Positions 8,083 through 16,211 of a stretch of 64,000 nucleotides of DNA are shown here, in pieces; the stretch's first letter is position 1, and every line of letters starts with the position of its first letter. The stretch lies in assembly GCF_039524395.1 (NCBI RefSeq), contig NZ_BAAAGO010000021.1. One strand, 5' to 3'. This DNA comes from Micropruina glycogenica (lineage in GTDB: Bacteria > Actinomycetota > Actinomycetes > Propionibacteriales > Propionibacteriaceae). The notes under the pieces are model-generated. The model worked only from the letters and a program-made list of their open reading frames with translations, was not told the DNA's origin and did no database searches. Made by a program: the position numbers and the translations under genes.

Positions 8083-9081
8083 CTAGCTGTTGGCCGGGCT
8101 CGGACCACCCGAGGGCGGCATTCCCGAGGGCGGCGCACCGCCAGGAACCCCGCCGGGGCGTCCGTCGCCACCTGGGGCGTCACCGCCGCTGGGTGTGGTG
8201 CGGGTGTCCACCGGAACGGTCAAGGTGACCGCGTAGCCCTTGGTCAGGTCGCCGGTGACGGTGCCCAACTGGTGCACGCCGCCGTCGTTGCCGAACACGT
8301 TGTCGGTGGCCAAGGTGAGCTGCGACAGGTTGCTGACCGACTGTTCGTACCCTGTGGTGGCGTAGACGGTGTCGCACACGTTCTTGGGCAGGGCGACCTG
8401 CGAGGTGGCGATGGTCTTCGAATCGTCGATGATGCTGGCCCGGTCGGGGTACACCTCGAAGTGCACGTGCGGCCAGCGTCCCGAGTAGCACGCCGGAAAG
8501 ATGCTGGTGAAGGTGACTGCGCCGGAGTCGTCGGTGATCTGCACGCCGCGCAGATAGTTCTCGCCCAGGATCGACTGCGAGTACATCGAATACTCACCGG
8601 CCCGGTCGCAGTGCCAGACGTACACCGCGGCCCCGCTCATGGGCGTACCGCCAGCGGCGATGTCGAGCACGGTGAGGGTCAGCGTCATGCCGATGCCCTC
8701 GGCTGTGGTGGTCGAGCCACCGAAGCTGCTGCGAATGTCGGAACGTACCACGCCGCTCTGCTCGAGCACGTCGGGCCCGTTCGACCCGTCACCGGGGTAG
8801 GGCCCGGCGGTCTCGTCGGGAATCTCGGTCAGCCCGGTGCTGTTCTCTGCCGAGGCCGACGCGGACGTGCCGGACGTGCCGGTGGACGAACTCACCCCAC
8901 AGGCGGCCAGCACGCCACCGGCAGCACCGACGCCCAGAAACTGCAACGCGCGGCGCCGGTTGAACAACGTGGTGATGTCGAACGCGAGGCCCTGATCGAC
9001 CACCTCGTCGTCAGGACGGGGCAGGGCGCGTCCCTCGTAGCTCAGCCCTGCAGCGGGACTGGGCTGCTCCGATCGGCTCAT
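8083..9081 (-). CDS. Tat-exported lipoprotein of the intradiol dioxygenase fold
   Basis: A 332-residue protein with a twin-arginine region FNRRRALQFLGVGAAGG and lipobox LAAC (about residues 44-66), then a Ser/Thr/Ala linker and a domain like protocatechuate 3,4-dioxygenase beta subunits (about 85-290). YVWHCDRAGEYSMY and GRWPHVHFEVY supply the Tyr and His ligands expected for Fe(III). The C-terminal 35 residues are Gly/Pro-rich low complexity. ATG 9081 was preferred over an upstream in-frame start because the extra 32 residues look non-coding. Secreted members are widespread in actinobacteria, and their aromatic substrates are mostly unknown. Confidence 0.85.
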   Translation of the reverse strand: MSRSEQPSPAAGLSYEGRALPRPDDEVVDQGLAFDITTLFNRRRALQFLGVGAAGGVLAACGVSSSTGTSGTSASASAENSTGLTEIPDETAGPYPGDGSNGPDVLEQSGVVRSDIRSSFGGSTTTAEGIGMTLTLTVLDIAAGGTPMSGAAVYVWHCDRAGEYSMYSQSILGENYLRGVQITDDSGAVTFTSIFPACYSGRWPHVHFEVYPDRASIIDDSKTIATSQVALPKNVCDTVYATTGYEQSVSNLSQLTLATDNVFGNDGGVHQLGTVTGDLTKGYAVTLTVPVDTRTTPSGGDAPGGDGRPGGVPGGAPPSGMPPSGGPSPANS

Positions 9082-9206
9082 GACGTTGACGGTAGACGAC
9101 GAAGCACGAGCATCGCTGTGCGGCTGCTGTGAGTCGGCTGCGCGCAGCGCGCGGTCAGGGTGAGGGCAGACCGCCAAGGAGGCAGCGGAGTCACACGTTC
9201 ACGGTG

Positions 9207-9851
9207 CTAATCGATGAACACCAGCAGCCCCGCGACGAGAACGAACAGCGTGCCGAAGATGCGGTTGACGAACCGCTGCCCGCCGTCTTCGCGCATGAAC
9301 CGGCGCAGGCCCTTGGCAGCCAGAGCGAAGAAGAACCACATCACGATGACGTCGATCGTCACCACGGTGATGGTGAAGATCGCGTACTGGGTGAGCAGGT
9401 CGGCGTCCAGTCGAATGAACTGCGGGGTGAACGCCAGAAAGAACACGATCGCCTTGGGATTGGTCAGGTTCACCAGCAGGCCGCGGCGAAACATGGGCCA
9501 CGGCCGCAGGTGGCTGGGCATCGCGGTGTCTTGCGCCACCTCGGCCTCGAGTTGCGCGCTGCCCATTGGACGATCCAGCCATTGCCGCACGCCCAGAAAC
9601 ACGAGGTAGGCGGCCCCGGCCCACCGGATCGCGGTGAACAGCCAGTGGTTGGTTGCCACCAGTACCCCGACGCCGAGCGCCACGATCACGATGTGAATCA
9701 CCAGGGCCACCTGCTGGCCCAGCACGCCCCAAATCGACCGGGCCCAGCCGGCGGCGAGCGCGTTGGCCATGGTGCTGATCGCGCCGGCCCCCGGGGTGAA
9801 TGAGATCAGCAGGCAGGCCCCGACCAAGGTCCACCACAGGGAGAGCTGCAC
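9207..9851 (-). CDS. LysE/RhtB family amino-acid exporter
   Basis: A 214-residue membrane protein with about six helices. The start SLWWTLVGACLLISFTPGAGAI and the later GLLVNLTNPKAIVFFLAFTPQFI are diagnostic of the LysE/RhtB family, which exports amino acids or related small molecules. GTG 9851 gives the usual N-terminus of the family; a longer ATG form at 9926 adds 25 residues of no membrane or signal character. Substrate not predictable. Confidence 0.88.
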   Translation of the reverse strand: MQLSLWWTLVGACLLISFTPGAGAISTMANALAAGWARSIWGVLGQQVALVIHIVIVALGVGVLVATNHWLFTAIRWAGAAYLVFLGVRQWLDRPMGSAQLEAEVAQDTAMPSHLRPWPMFRRGLLVNLTNPKAIVFFLAFTPQFIRLDADLLTQYAIFTITVVTIDVIVMWFFFALAAKGLRRFMREDGGQRFVNRIFGTLFVLVAGLLVFID

Positions 9852-9971
9852 CGCGCCATCGTAGGGGCACACGGACCGTCCCCACGGACGGGATGAGCGA
9901 TGCTCGGGCCGGCACTCGTGCCCCATCGGCTGGGGCCGTTCGGGAGGGACGGTTCGGGACGAGGGCTCCGG

Positions 9972-10427
9972 CTACAGGCGGGCGGGGAGTGCTGCCAGAT
10001 ACAGCGCGAGCCGAGTGCGATCGGGCTGACCCAGCTCGTCCCGCAGCGCCGCCTCTAGCGCCCGGGCGATGTCGTCGGGGGCGGCGTCTTTGAGCAGGAA
10101 GCCGCACGCGCCGGCGTCGATCGCCGTTCGCACCAGTTCGTCGTCGTCGAAGGTGGTCAGCACCACTACCGGCAGGCTCGGAAAGCGGCTGGCGGCACCG
10201 GCCACCAGGCCGACTCCGTCGAGTACGGGTATGCGGGCGTCGGTGAGCACCACGTCGGGCTGCACGGCGTTGATCATGGCCAGCCCCTCGCGGCCGTCGG
10301 CCGCCTCACCCACCACCTCGACGCCCTCGAGCGTGTCGAGCACCAGACAGATGCCGCGCCGCACCAACTGCTGATCGTCAACCACCAAAACCTTGATGGC
10401 GGGTTCGGTTGCTCGAACGCCCGTCAT
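9972..10427 (-). pseudogene. Truncated NarL-type response regulator (receiver domain only)
   Basis: A 151-residue remnant that keeps a full receiver domain (KVLVVDDQQLVRRG, phospho-acceptor Asp in VVLTDARIP, Thr in VLTTFDDD, Lys in FLLKDAAP) but ends about 25 residues after it, in a tail with no LuxR-type helix-turn-helix. Full NarL relatives are 200-230 residues. It starts by an ATGA overlap with the last codons of a sensor kinase, most of which is also gone. A stand-alone receiver role is possible, but two adjoining deletions make decay more likely. Confidence 0.7.
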
Positions 10428-10486
10428 GCCGGCACCTCCACCTTCAGGCTCGCCCCGCCAAGTGCCGAGGTGCCGCTGGTCAGGGT
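10424..10486 (-). pseudogene. C-terminal stub of a sensor histidine kinase
   Basis: The last 20 residues before the stop, TLTSGTSALGGASLKVEVPA, match the end of the ATPase domain of NarL-partner kinases, and the stop overlaps the response regulator start as ATGA. Upstream of about 10,486 the frame carries no kinase sequence. The deletion junction abuts a plus-strand membrane-protease fragment. Confidence 0.6.
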
Positions 10487-10499
10487 GCGCCGTCGTCTG

Positions 10500-10711
10500 C
10501 GATCTCGACCCGGACCCTGCTGACCCGATCGTTGTGGACGGTCGTCGGCGTGCACGCCGGCTTTCATCTCGCCACGTTCGTCGGGGTGCCGTTCGGCCTC
10601 GGCAACGGGCCGGCCCTCTGGGTGCTGACCGGCAGCGGACACACGCTAATCGGCGTGGTCGCCCTGGTGCTGTGGTCGCGCCGCGATGCCCGGGTGGATT
10701 ACGTCCACTGA
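10500..10711 (+). pseudogene. C-terminal fragment of a CPBP-family intramembrane protease
   Basis: About 70 residues with two hydrophobic segments. LWTVVGVHAGFHLATF resembles the last conserved motif (His in GxHAGxHL) of CPBP/Abi intramembrane proteases, followed by a final helix and a short basic tail. The earlier motifs (Glu-Glu-Arg, second His) are absent and the frame runs into the kinase stub, so this is a broken gene. Family call is by motif memory only. Confidence 0.45.
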
Positions 10712-10784
10712 CCTCCTGACCCGCTCGACTTTCACAGGCCTCCCGGGCAGGTGGGCGAGCGCCATCACCCACCCCCGGGACGCA

Positions 10785-10820
10785 CCGATGCCCGGCCCCT
10801 GAACGGTAGCCGGGCATCGG
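10785..10820. terminator. Hairpin after rplQ, probable end of ribosomal operon
   Basis: A perfect 12-bp stem CCGATGCCCGGC with a 12-base loop lies 13 bases past the rplQ stop. There is no T-run on the minus strand. It may also serve the plus-strand fragment ending at 10,711. Confidence 0.65.
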
Positions 10821-10832
10821 TTGTGTTGCGGA

Positions 10833-11591
10833 TCAGGCCTCGTCGTCGTGCTTGACGGCGTTGACGAAGCCGGCCTTCTCGGCCGCCTCTTCGCTGTCGA
10901 ACCACACCTCGGCGATGGTTTGGTCGTACCAGGGCGACTCGGGGGTGTGGAACTTCCTCGAGTCCTCGTTGCCCTTGATGTCGTAGCCCTTGGGCGGGTT
11001 CTCGCCGCGGTAACCACCCTCGGCGGTCTCAGCCACGGCGTCGGCACCCACGGTCACCTTTCCGATCTCGTCGTCGGCCGAGGGGGCGGACGGCGCGGAG
11101 GGCGACGACGGGCTGGACGGGGCCGACTCGGCCTTCTTGGCGCGCTTCGGGGCGGCGGCCTTGTCGGCCTTCTTGGCCGGGGCTGCGGCCGCAGCCGGCT
11201 TGCCCTTGGCCTTGTTCTTGCGCGACTCCTCGACCGACTCGGTGATGATCTCGATCACGGCCATGGGGGCGTTGTCGCCCTTGCGCGGGCCCACCTTGGT
11301 GATGCGGGTGTAGCCGCCGTCACGATCGGCCAGCTTGGGCGCGATCTCGGTGAACAGCACGTGCACCACACCCTTGTCGGTGATGGTCGAGAGCACCTGG
11401 CGACGGTTGTGCAGGTCGCCCCGCTTGGCCTTCGCGATCAGCCGCTCGGCCAGCGGCTGAACCCGCTTGGCCTTGGCCTCGGTGGTGGTGATCCGGCCGT
11501 GCTCGAAGAGCTGGCTGGCCAGGTTGGCCAGAATGATCCGCTGGTGCGCCGGGGATCCCCCGAACCGGGGGCCCTTGGTTGGCTTGGGCAT
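10833..11591 (-). CDS. rplQ: 50S ribosomal protein L17 with long C-terminal extension
   Basis: A 252-residue L17, about twice the usual length. Residues 1-122 are the conserved L17 core (MPKPTKGPRFGGSPAHQR, TTEAKAKRVQPLAERLI, RNRRQ-like and GPRKGDNAPMAVIEI). Residues 123-175 are an Ala/Lys then Ser/Pro linker. Residues 195-245 form a compact acidic module (PPKGYDIKGNEDSRKFHTPE, PWYDQTIAEVWF, SEEAAEKAGF) resembling actinobacterial 'sunset'-type tails found on ribosomal and helix-hairpin-helix proteins. The gene follows rpoA by 23 bases and closes the operon. The role of the tail is unknown. Confidence 0.95.
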   Translation of the reverse strand: MPKPTKGPRFGGSPAHQRIILANLASQLFEHGRITTTEAKAKRVQPLAERLIAKAKRGDLHNRRQVLSTITDKGVVHVLFTEIAPKLADRDGGYTRITKVGPRKGDNAPMAVIEIITESVEESRKNKAKGKPAAAAAPAKKADKAAAPKRAKKAESAPSSPSSPSAPSAPSADDEIGKVTVGADAVAETAEGGYRGENPPKGYDIKGNEDSRKFHTPESPWYDQTIAEVWFDSEEAAEKAGFVNAVKHDDEA

Positions 11592-11614
11592 GAGTCGTTA
11601 CTCCTATTCGCGGA

Positions 11615-12622
11615 TCAGTACTCGTCGCCGAAGTCGGCGTCGTCGTCGTTGTAGCGGTTGAGGGCGGCCAGCGGGTCGAAGCCGGGCGAGCTGTCTTTGA
11701 GCGACAGGCCCATCTCGTGCAGCCGCAGCTTGACCTCTTCGATCGACTTCGAACCGAAGTTGCGAATGTCGAGCAGGTCCTGCTCAGAACGCGACACCAG
11801 CTCAGACACGGTGTGGATGCCCTCGCGCTTGAGGCAGTTGTAGCTGCGCATGGTGAGCTTCAGCTCCTCCACCGGCAGCGCCAGGTCGGCGGCCAGCTGC
11901 TCGTCCACCGGCGACGGGCCGATCTCGACGCCCTCGGCGTCCACGTTCAGCTCGCGGGCCAGGCCGAACAGCTCGGTCAGGGTCTTGCCGGCCGAAGCCA
12001 CCGCGTCGCGGGGGGTCATCGACGGCTTGGTCTCGACGTCGAGGGTCAGCCGGTTGAAGTCGGTGCGCTGCTCCACGCGGGTGGCCTCGACCTTGTAGGT
12101 GACCTTCAGCACCGGGCTGTACAGCGAGTCGACCGGAATGCGGCCGATCTCGGCGTCGATGTTTTTGTTCTGCACGGCCGACACGTAGCCGCGGCCACGC
12201 TCGACGACCAGCTCCATCTCGACCTTGCCGGTCTCGTTGAGCGTGGCGATGTGCAACTCAGGGTTGTGGATCTCGACGCCGGCGGGCGGCGCGATGTCGG
12301 CGGCGGTGACCTCACCGGGGCCGGCCTTGCGCAGGTACATCACGACCGGCTCGTCCTCTTCGGACGAAAGCACCAGGCCCTTGAGGTTGAGGATGATCTC
12401 GGTGACGTCTTCGACGACACCTTCGATGGTGCTGAACTCGTGCTGGGTGCCTTCGAGCTTGATGCTGGTGACGGCCGCGCCCGGAATGGACGACAGCAGC
12501 GTGCGGCGCAGCGAGTTGCCCAGGGTGTAACCGACACCGGGCTCCAGGGGCTCCACGACGAAGCGGGAGCGGTAGTCGTCGACGACCTCTTCGGTCAGAC
12601 TCGGACGCTGTGCGATGAGCAT
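11615..12622 (-). CDS. rpoA: RNA polymerase alpha subunit
   Basis: A 335-residue alpha subunit. The N-terminal dimerisation domain spans about residues 1-230 (FVVEPLEPGVGYTLGNSLRR, LLSSIPGAAVTSIKLEG). The C-terminal DNA- and activator-binding domain spans about 245-315 (SVRSYNCLKR-like MRSYNCLKREGIHTVSEL, DLLDIRNFGSKSIEEVKLRL). The acidic tail is short. It lies between rpsD and rplQ as in most bacteria. The gap to rpsD is 140 bases and contains three hairpins, unusual in an otherwise compact operon. Confidence 0.98.
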   Translation of the reverse strand: MLIAQRPSLTEEVVDDYRSRFVVEPLEPGVGYTLGNSLRRTLLSSIPGAAVTSIKLEGTQHEFSTIEGVVEDVTEIILNLKGLVLSSEEDEPVVMYLRKAGPGEVTAADIAPPAGVEIHNPELHIATLNETGKVEMELVVERGRGYVSAVQNKNIDAEIGRIPVDSLYSPVLKVTYKVEATRVEQRTDFNRLTLDVETKPSMTPRDAVASAGKTLTELFGLARELNVDAEGVEIGPSPVDEQLAADLALPVEELKLTMRSYNCLKREGIHTVSELVSRSEQDLLDIRNFGSKSIEEVKLRLHEMGLSLKDSSPGFDPLAALNRYNDDDADFGDEY

Positions 12623-12674
12623 GTAGTTGTTCTTCCTCTCCTGCCGACCGCTATATGACGGCAGTCATGGGTTG

Positions 12675-12758
12675 CCCGTGCGAGGCCACCCCGCACGGGG
12701 GTGAGGACGCCGCAGCGTCCTCGTTGTGATGGCCCCCGGCGGAACCGGGGGCCATCAC
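12675..12758 (-). promoter_or_regulatory. Three consecutive hairpins between rpsD and rpoA
   Basis: Read on the plus strand: CCCGTGCG/CGCACGGG (12675-12699), GAGGACGC/GCGTCCTC with a CGCA loop (12703-12722), and a 14-bp stem GTGATGGCCCCCGG with a 5-base loop (12726-12758). The largest begins right after the rpsD stop. They may attenuate or protect the mRNA, setting different levels of rpoA-rplQ and the upstream ribosomal genes. Confidence 0.55.
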
Positions 12759-12762
12759 AGGC

Positions 12763-13368
12763 TCACTTGGAGTAGAGCTCGACGATCAGCTGTTCGGTGA
12801 CGTCGATGGTGATCTGGTCGCGAACCGGCAGCTGGTGCACCAGAATGCGGCCCTTGTTCGGGCGCACGGTCAGCCAGGCCGGCACGGTGCGCTCGTGGTG
12901 GGTCTCGCGGGCGATCACGAAGGGCAGCGTGTTCATCGACTTCGGGGCGATGTCGATGATGTCGTAGGCGCTCACGCGGTACGACGGAATGTTGACCTTC
13001 TTGCCGTTGACCAGGAAGTGGCCGTGCACGACCAGCTGGCGGGCCTGGCGGCGGGTGTTGGCGAAGCCGGCGCGGTAGATCACGTTGTCGAGCCGCGACT
13101 CGAGAATGATCAGCAGGTTGTCACCGGTCTTGCCGGCCAGCCGGTTGGCCTCTTCGTAGTAGCGGCGGAACTGCTTCTCGAGCACGCCGTAGGCGTAACG
13201 CGCCTTCTGCTTCTCGCGCAGCTGCAGCAGGTATTCCGACTCTTTGGTGCGGCCGCGGCCGTGCACGCCGGGCGGGTACGCACGACGCTCGAACGCCTTG
13301 TCGTTGCCGACCAGGTCGGTGCCGAGCCGGCGCGATTTCTTGGTGATGGGTCCGGTGTAACGGGCCAT
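12763..13368 (-). CDS. rpsD: 30S ribosomal protein S4
   Basis: A 201-residue S4, the primary 16S rRNA binder and translational regulator in some operons. MARYTGPITKKSRRLGTDLVG, the S4 RNA-binding domain (LESRLDNVIYRAGFANTRRQARQLVVHGHFLVNG split around residues 90-130) and the C-terminal VTEQLIVELYSK are typical. The N-terminal zinc-Cys motif of some S4 proteins is absent, so this is the Cys-free form. Confidence 0.98.
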   Translation of the reverse strand: MARYTGPITKKSRRLGTDLVGNDKAFERRAYPPGVHGRGRTKESEYLLQLREKQKARYAYGVLEKQFRRYYEEANRLAGKTGDNLLIILESRLDNVIYRAGFANTRRQARQLVVHGHFLVNGKKVNIPSYRVSAYDIIDIAPKSMNTLPFVIARETHHERTVPAWLTVRPNKGRILVHQLPVRDQITIDVTEQLIVELYSK

Positions 13369-13396
13369 GGTTCAGTCCTCTTCTTTCGGCTCGGGC

Positions 13397-13813
13397 TCAG
13401 ACGCGACGGCGCTTGGGCGGACGACAGCCGTTGTGCGGCACGGGCGTGACATCGGCGATCGGGCCGATCTCGAGCCCGACCGCACCCAGCGAACGGATCG
13501 CGGTCTCACGGCCGGAGCCGGGACCCTTGACGAACACGTCCACGCGCTTCATGCCGTGCTCCATGGCACGGCGTCCGGCGGCCTCGGCGGCCATCTGGGC
13601 GGCGAACGGGGTCGACTTGCGGGAGCCCTTGAATCCGACGGTGCCGGCGGAGGCCCACGAGATCACCGCACCGGTGGGGTCGGTGATCGTGATGATGGTG
13701 TTGTTGAACGTCGACTTGATGTGCGCCTGACCGGCGGTGACGTTCTTCTTCTCTTTGCGGCGCAGCTTCGTCTTGGAAGCGGCCTGCGCCTTGGTGCGGC
13801 CTGCAGTAGCCAT
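13397..13813 (-). CDS. rpsK: 30S ribosomal protein S11
   Basis: A 138-residue S11 of the small subunit platform. HIKSTFNNTIITITDPTG and the basic C-terminus PVPHNGCRPPKRRRV are diagnostic. It lies 28 bases upstream of rpsD and downstream of rpsM in the alpha operon order. Confidence 0.98.
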   Translation of the reverse strand: MATAGRTKAQAASKTKLRRKEKKNVTAGQAHIKSTFNNTIITITDPTGAVISWASAGTVGFKGSRKSTPFAAQMAAEAAGRRAMEHGMKRVDVFVKGPGSGRETAIRSLGAVGLEIGPIADVTPVPHNGCRPPKRRRV

Positions 13814-13854
13814 GTGGTGTCAGTACTCCTGGTTATCTCGTGCCGGGGGCCGCG

Positions 13855-14229
13855 TCAGCGGGCCTTCTTCTTGCCGGCGACCGCCTTCTTCTTACCCTTG
13901 CGGGTACGGGCGTTCGTCCGGGTGCGCTGACCACGCACGGGCAGGCCCATGCGGTGACGACGGCCCTGGTAGGAGCCGATCTCGATCTTGCGCCGGATGT
14001 CGGCGGCGACGGTGCGGCGCAGGTCGCCCTCGGTCTCGTAGTTCGCTTCGATGTGATCGCGAAGCGCAACGAGCTGTTCGTCGGTCAGTTGGTGGACACG
14101 GATGTCGCCACTGATGCCAGTGGCGGCCAGGGTTTCGGCTGCGCGGGTGCGTCCGATGCCGAAGATGTAGGTGAGTGCGATCTCCAAGCGCTTCTCGCGC
14201 GGCAGATCCACCCCGATGAGGCGTGCCAT
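13855..14229 (-). CDS. rpsM: 30S ribosomal protein S13
   Basis: A 124-residue S13 of the small subunit head, contacting the P-site tRNA and L5. MARLIGVDLPREKRLEIALT, the GIGRTRAAE segment and MGLPVRGQRTRTNARTRKGK with a Lys-rich tail are diagnostic. A gap of 240 bases without genes separates it from rpmJ upstream. Confidence 0.98.
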   Translation of the reverse strand: MARLIGVDLPREKRLEIALTYIFGIGRTRAAETLAATGISGDIRVHQLTDEQLVALRDHIEANYETEGDLRRTVAADIRRKIEIGSYQGRRHRMGLPVRGQRTRTNARTRKGKKKAVAGKKKAR

Positions 14230-14469
14230 GAGGCGTTTCCCTTTCGTTGCCGGAGCGGCTGTCGGGCCGTTCCGCGGAGGTGTCTGGCGTGATGCGTCCC
14301 CTCGCCGCCTCGGCGTGGGCCCCGGCCTCCGACCGGGGGTGTCGGATCATCGCGGCAAGCCGCCTGATCCGGTGCGATCACGTTGTTCAGTTGGCCACCC
14401 TCGTCGTGACGGGTGGTGGACGGGTGCGATCCCGTCCAGTGAGGCTGCGGCCCTGACGGCCAGCCCAGG

Positions 14470-14583
14470 TCAGCCCTGGCGCTGCTTGTGCCGCGGGTTG
14501 TCGCAGATCACCATCACGCGACCGTGCCGGCGAATCACCTTGCACTTGTCGCAAATCTTCTTGACGCTCGGCTGAACCTTCAT
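14470..14583 (-). CDS. rpmJ: 50S ribosomal protein L36
   Basis: A 37-residue protein: MKVQPSVKKICDKCKVIRRH then GRVMVICDNPRHKQRQG. The zinc ligands Cys-x2-Cys ... Cys ... His are all present, so this is the zinc-binding (C+) form. It lies between infA and rpsM in the usual actinobacterial order. No other frame in this interval has protein character. Confidence 0.97.
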   Translation of the reverse strand: MKVQPSVKKICDKCKVIRRHGRVMVICDNPRHKQRQG

Positions 14584-14671
14584 CGAGCAACTTTCTGACT
14601 CGTCGCTCCGGGCAAAGGTGTTCCCGGGCGTGGGCTCGGGAACCAGCCGGAACTGGTGGTGGATGTGCGGG

Positions 14672-14893
14672 TTACTTGTGCCGGTAGACGATGCGGCCGC
14701 GGGTCAGATCGTAGGGAGACAGCTCGACGACGACCCGGTCGGCGGGAAGAATACGGATGTAGTGCTGCCGCATCTTGCCGCTGATCGTCGCCAACACTTT
14801 GTGGCCGTTGGCGAGTTCAACGCGGAACATCGCATTCGGCAGTGCTTCGACGACCTGACCCTCGAGTTCGAGGGCACCTTCCTTCTTCGCCAT
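14672..14893 (-). CDS. infA: Translation initiation factor IF-1
   Basis: A 73-residue OB-fold factor that occupies the ribosomal A site during initiation. MAKKEGALELEGQVVEALPN, FRVELANGHKVLATISGKMR and IRILPADRVVVELSPYDLTR are near-invariant. ATG 14893 was chosen by the universal MAKK start; an in-frame upstream extension is non-coding. The leader contains a small hairpin CACCTG/CAGGTG (14917-14934). This is the first gene of the operon visible here. Confidence 0.98.
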   Translation of the reverse strand: MAKKEGALELEGQVVEALPNAMFRVELANGHKVLATISGKMRQHYIRILPADRVVVELSPYDLTRGRIVYRHK

Positions 14894-15039
14894 TGCTCCC
14901 AATCTGGACGTGGACGCACCTGAGAACACAGGTGACCGAAGGTCGAGTCTAGTCCAGAGGACATGGACCACCCAAATCGTCCGGCCCGGGCCGCCGGTGG
15001 CCGTCCGAGGCTGCCAGACGCGGCCGGCAGCATCAACTC

Positions 15040-15191
15040 GTCAGTCCGGCGAACGCCGGAATCTCACCACGCAACCACGAGCCCCGACGACGGCACACGG
15101 CCCACGCCACAACGACAGGGCTCGCGCCTTCCGCAGGATGACGGCCGGCCGCCCAGTTTGGCGCGAGTTCGGAACCGTCCCAACTCACGCC
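15040..15191. repeat. Degenerate repeat copies between infA and the FNT gene
   Basis: At 15040-15065 there is a diverged GTCAGTCCGGCGAACGCCGG copy of the GATCCCGG...GGGATGAC repeat, inverted. At 15160-15191 there is a second copy of the GGCGCGAGTT hairpin (one arm mismatch) with GGAACCGTCCC in the loop, ending one base from the FNT stop. The latter probably acts as its terminator. Confidence 0.6.
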
Positions 15192-15192
15192 A

Positions 15193-16038
15193 TCAGGGCT
15201 CGGACGGCTCGGGATGGCTCCGTTCGTCGTTGACGTAGGCGTAGTAGATGCCGATCAGCAGCCCGCCGCCGACGAAGTTGCCGATCAGCGCGAACGCCAC
15301 GTTGCCCAGTGCCAGCCCGATGTCGATGCCGTTGCGCAGGCCCATCACGGTGAACAGCACGGTGTTGGCCACCGAGTGCTCCAAGCCGCCGAAGGCGAAC
15401 ACGAACACCGCCATCACCATGACCAGGCACTTGGTCACGTCTTCTTTGATCAGGCCGTTGTACACCAGCAGCATCGCCATGTTGATCATGAAGTTGCACA
15501 GCACGGCCCGCACCAGCAGGTCGACCCAGCCCACCGGGCCGGCCGACACGTAGGCCAGCTTGTGGTCGACGGCGGCGATCATCTCGTGCAGCACCGTGCC
15601 CGAGGCCAGCGAACTGCCCCACACCAGCATCGCGATCAGCGCCCCGCCCAGAAAGTTGCCCACGAAGCACAGCCCGAGCAGACGCATCGCCTTCGGCCAA
15701 CTCGTGCGCTTGTGATACGCCCCGATCGACACGATCATCATGTTCGAGGTGAGCAGTTCTGAGCGTGAGTAGTAGATGAACACCAGCGCCCAGCCGAACA
15801 CCAGTGCGCCGACCAGCTTGCCGACGCCCCGCAGCGTGGGCGCCACGTCGACGAACGCCGCGATCACGGTGTAGTTGATCAGGTAGAAGCCGCCGATGAT
15901 CACCCCCGCCATCGCGGCGCGCTGCAGGTAGCGCCGGGTCATCTCGCCGCTCATCTCGGTCTTGGTGTCGAGCGCCTCGAGCACCGTCGAGATGAACTTC
16001 CTACCGGGGAACAGTTGACCGCGGTCAGCCACAGGCAT
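15193..16038 (-). CDS. Formate/nitrite transporter (FNT) family channel
   Basis: A 281-residue membrane protein with six hydrophobic segments. SSLASGTVLHEMI, LVRAVLCNFMINMAMLL and the strongly conserved AFGGLEHSVANTV (with the central His of the pore) identify the FNT family of pentameric channels for formate, nitrite, hydrosulfide or lactate. ATG 16038 gives the normal N-terminus; the longer frame overlaps the divergent upstream region. No adjacent metabolic gene indicates the anion. Confidence 0.92.
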   Translation of the reverse strand: MPVADRGQLFPGRKFISTVLEALDTKTEMSGEMTRRYLQRAAMAGVIIGGFYLINYTVIAAFVDVAPTLRGVGKLVGALVFGWALVFIYYSRSELLTSNMMIVSIGAYHKRTSWPKAMRLLGLCFVGNFLGGALIAMLVWGSSLASGTVLHEMIAAVDHKLAYVSAGPVGWVDLLVRAVLCNFMINMAMLLVYNGLIKEDVTKCLVMVMAVFVFAFGGLEHSVANTVLFTVMGLRNGIDIGLALGNVAFALIGNFVGGGLLIGIYYAYVNDERSHPEPSEP

Positions 16039-16211
16039 GAGCCCAACTCTGGCATGCGCGGGAGCTCGGCATCGGCCGTTCCGAAATGGCGATGGTGCAC
16101 CCGTCGGCCGCACGTGTCGAGCCGACGTTCGTCGTCGGCGGTGCCCACATGGCGGGCCGGTCGCGCGACGGCGTAAAGTGGGCGGTCGGTTTCACGCACC
16201 ATGGAGGTTCC

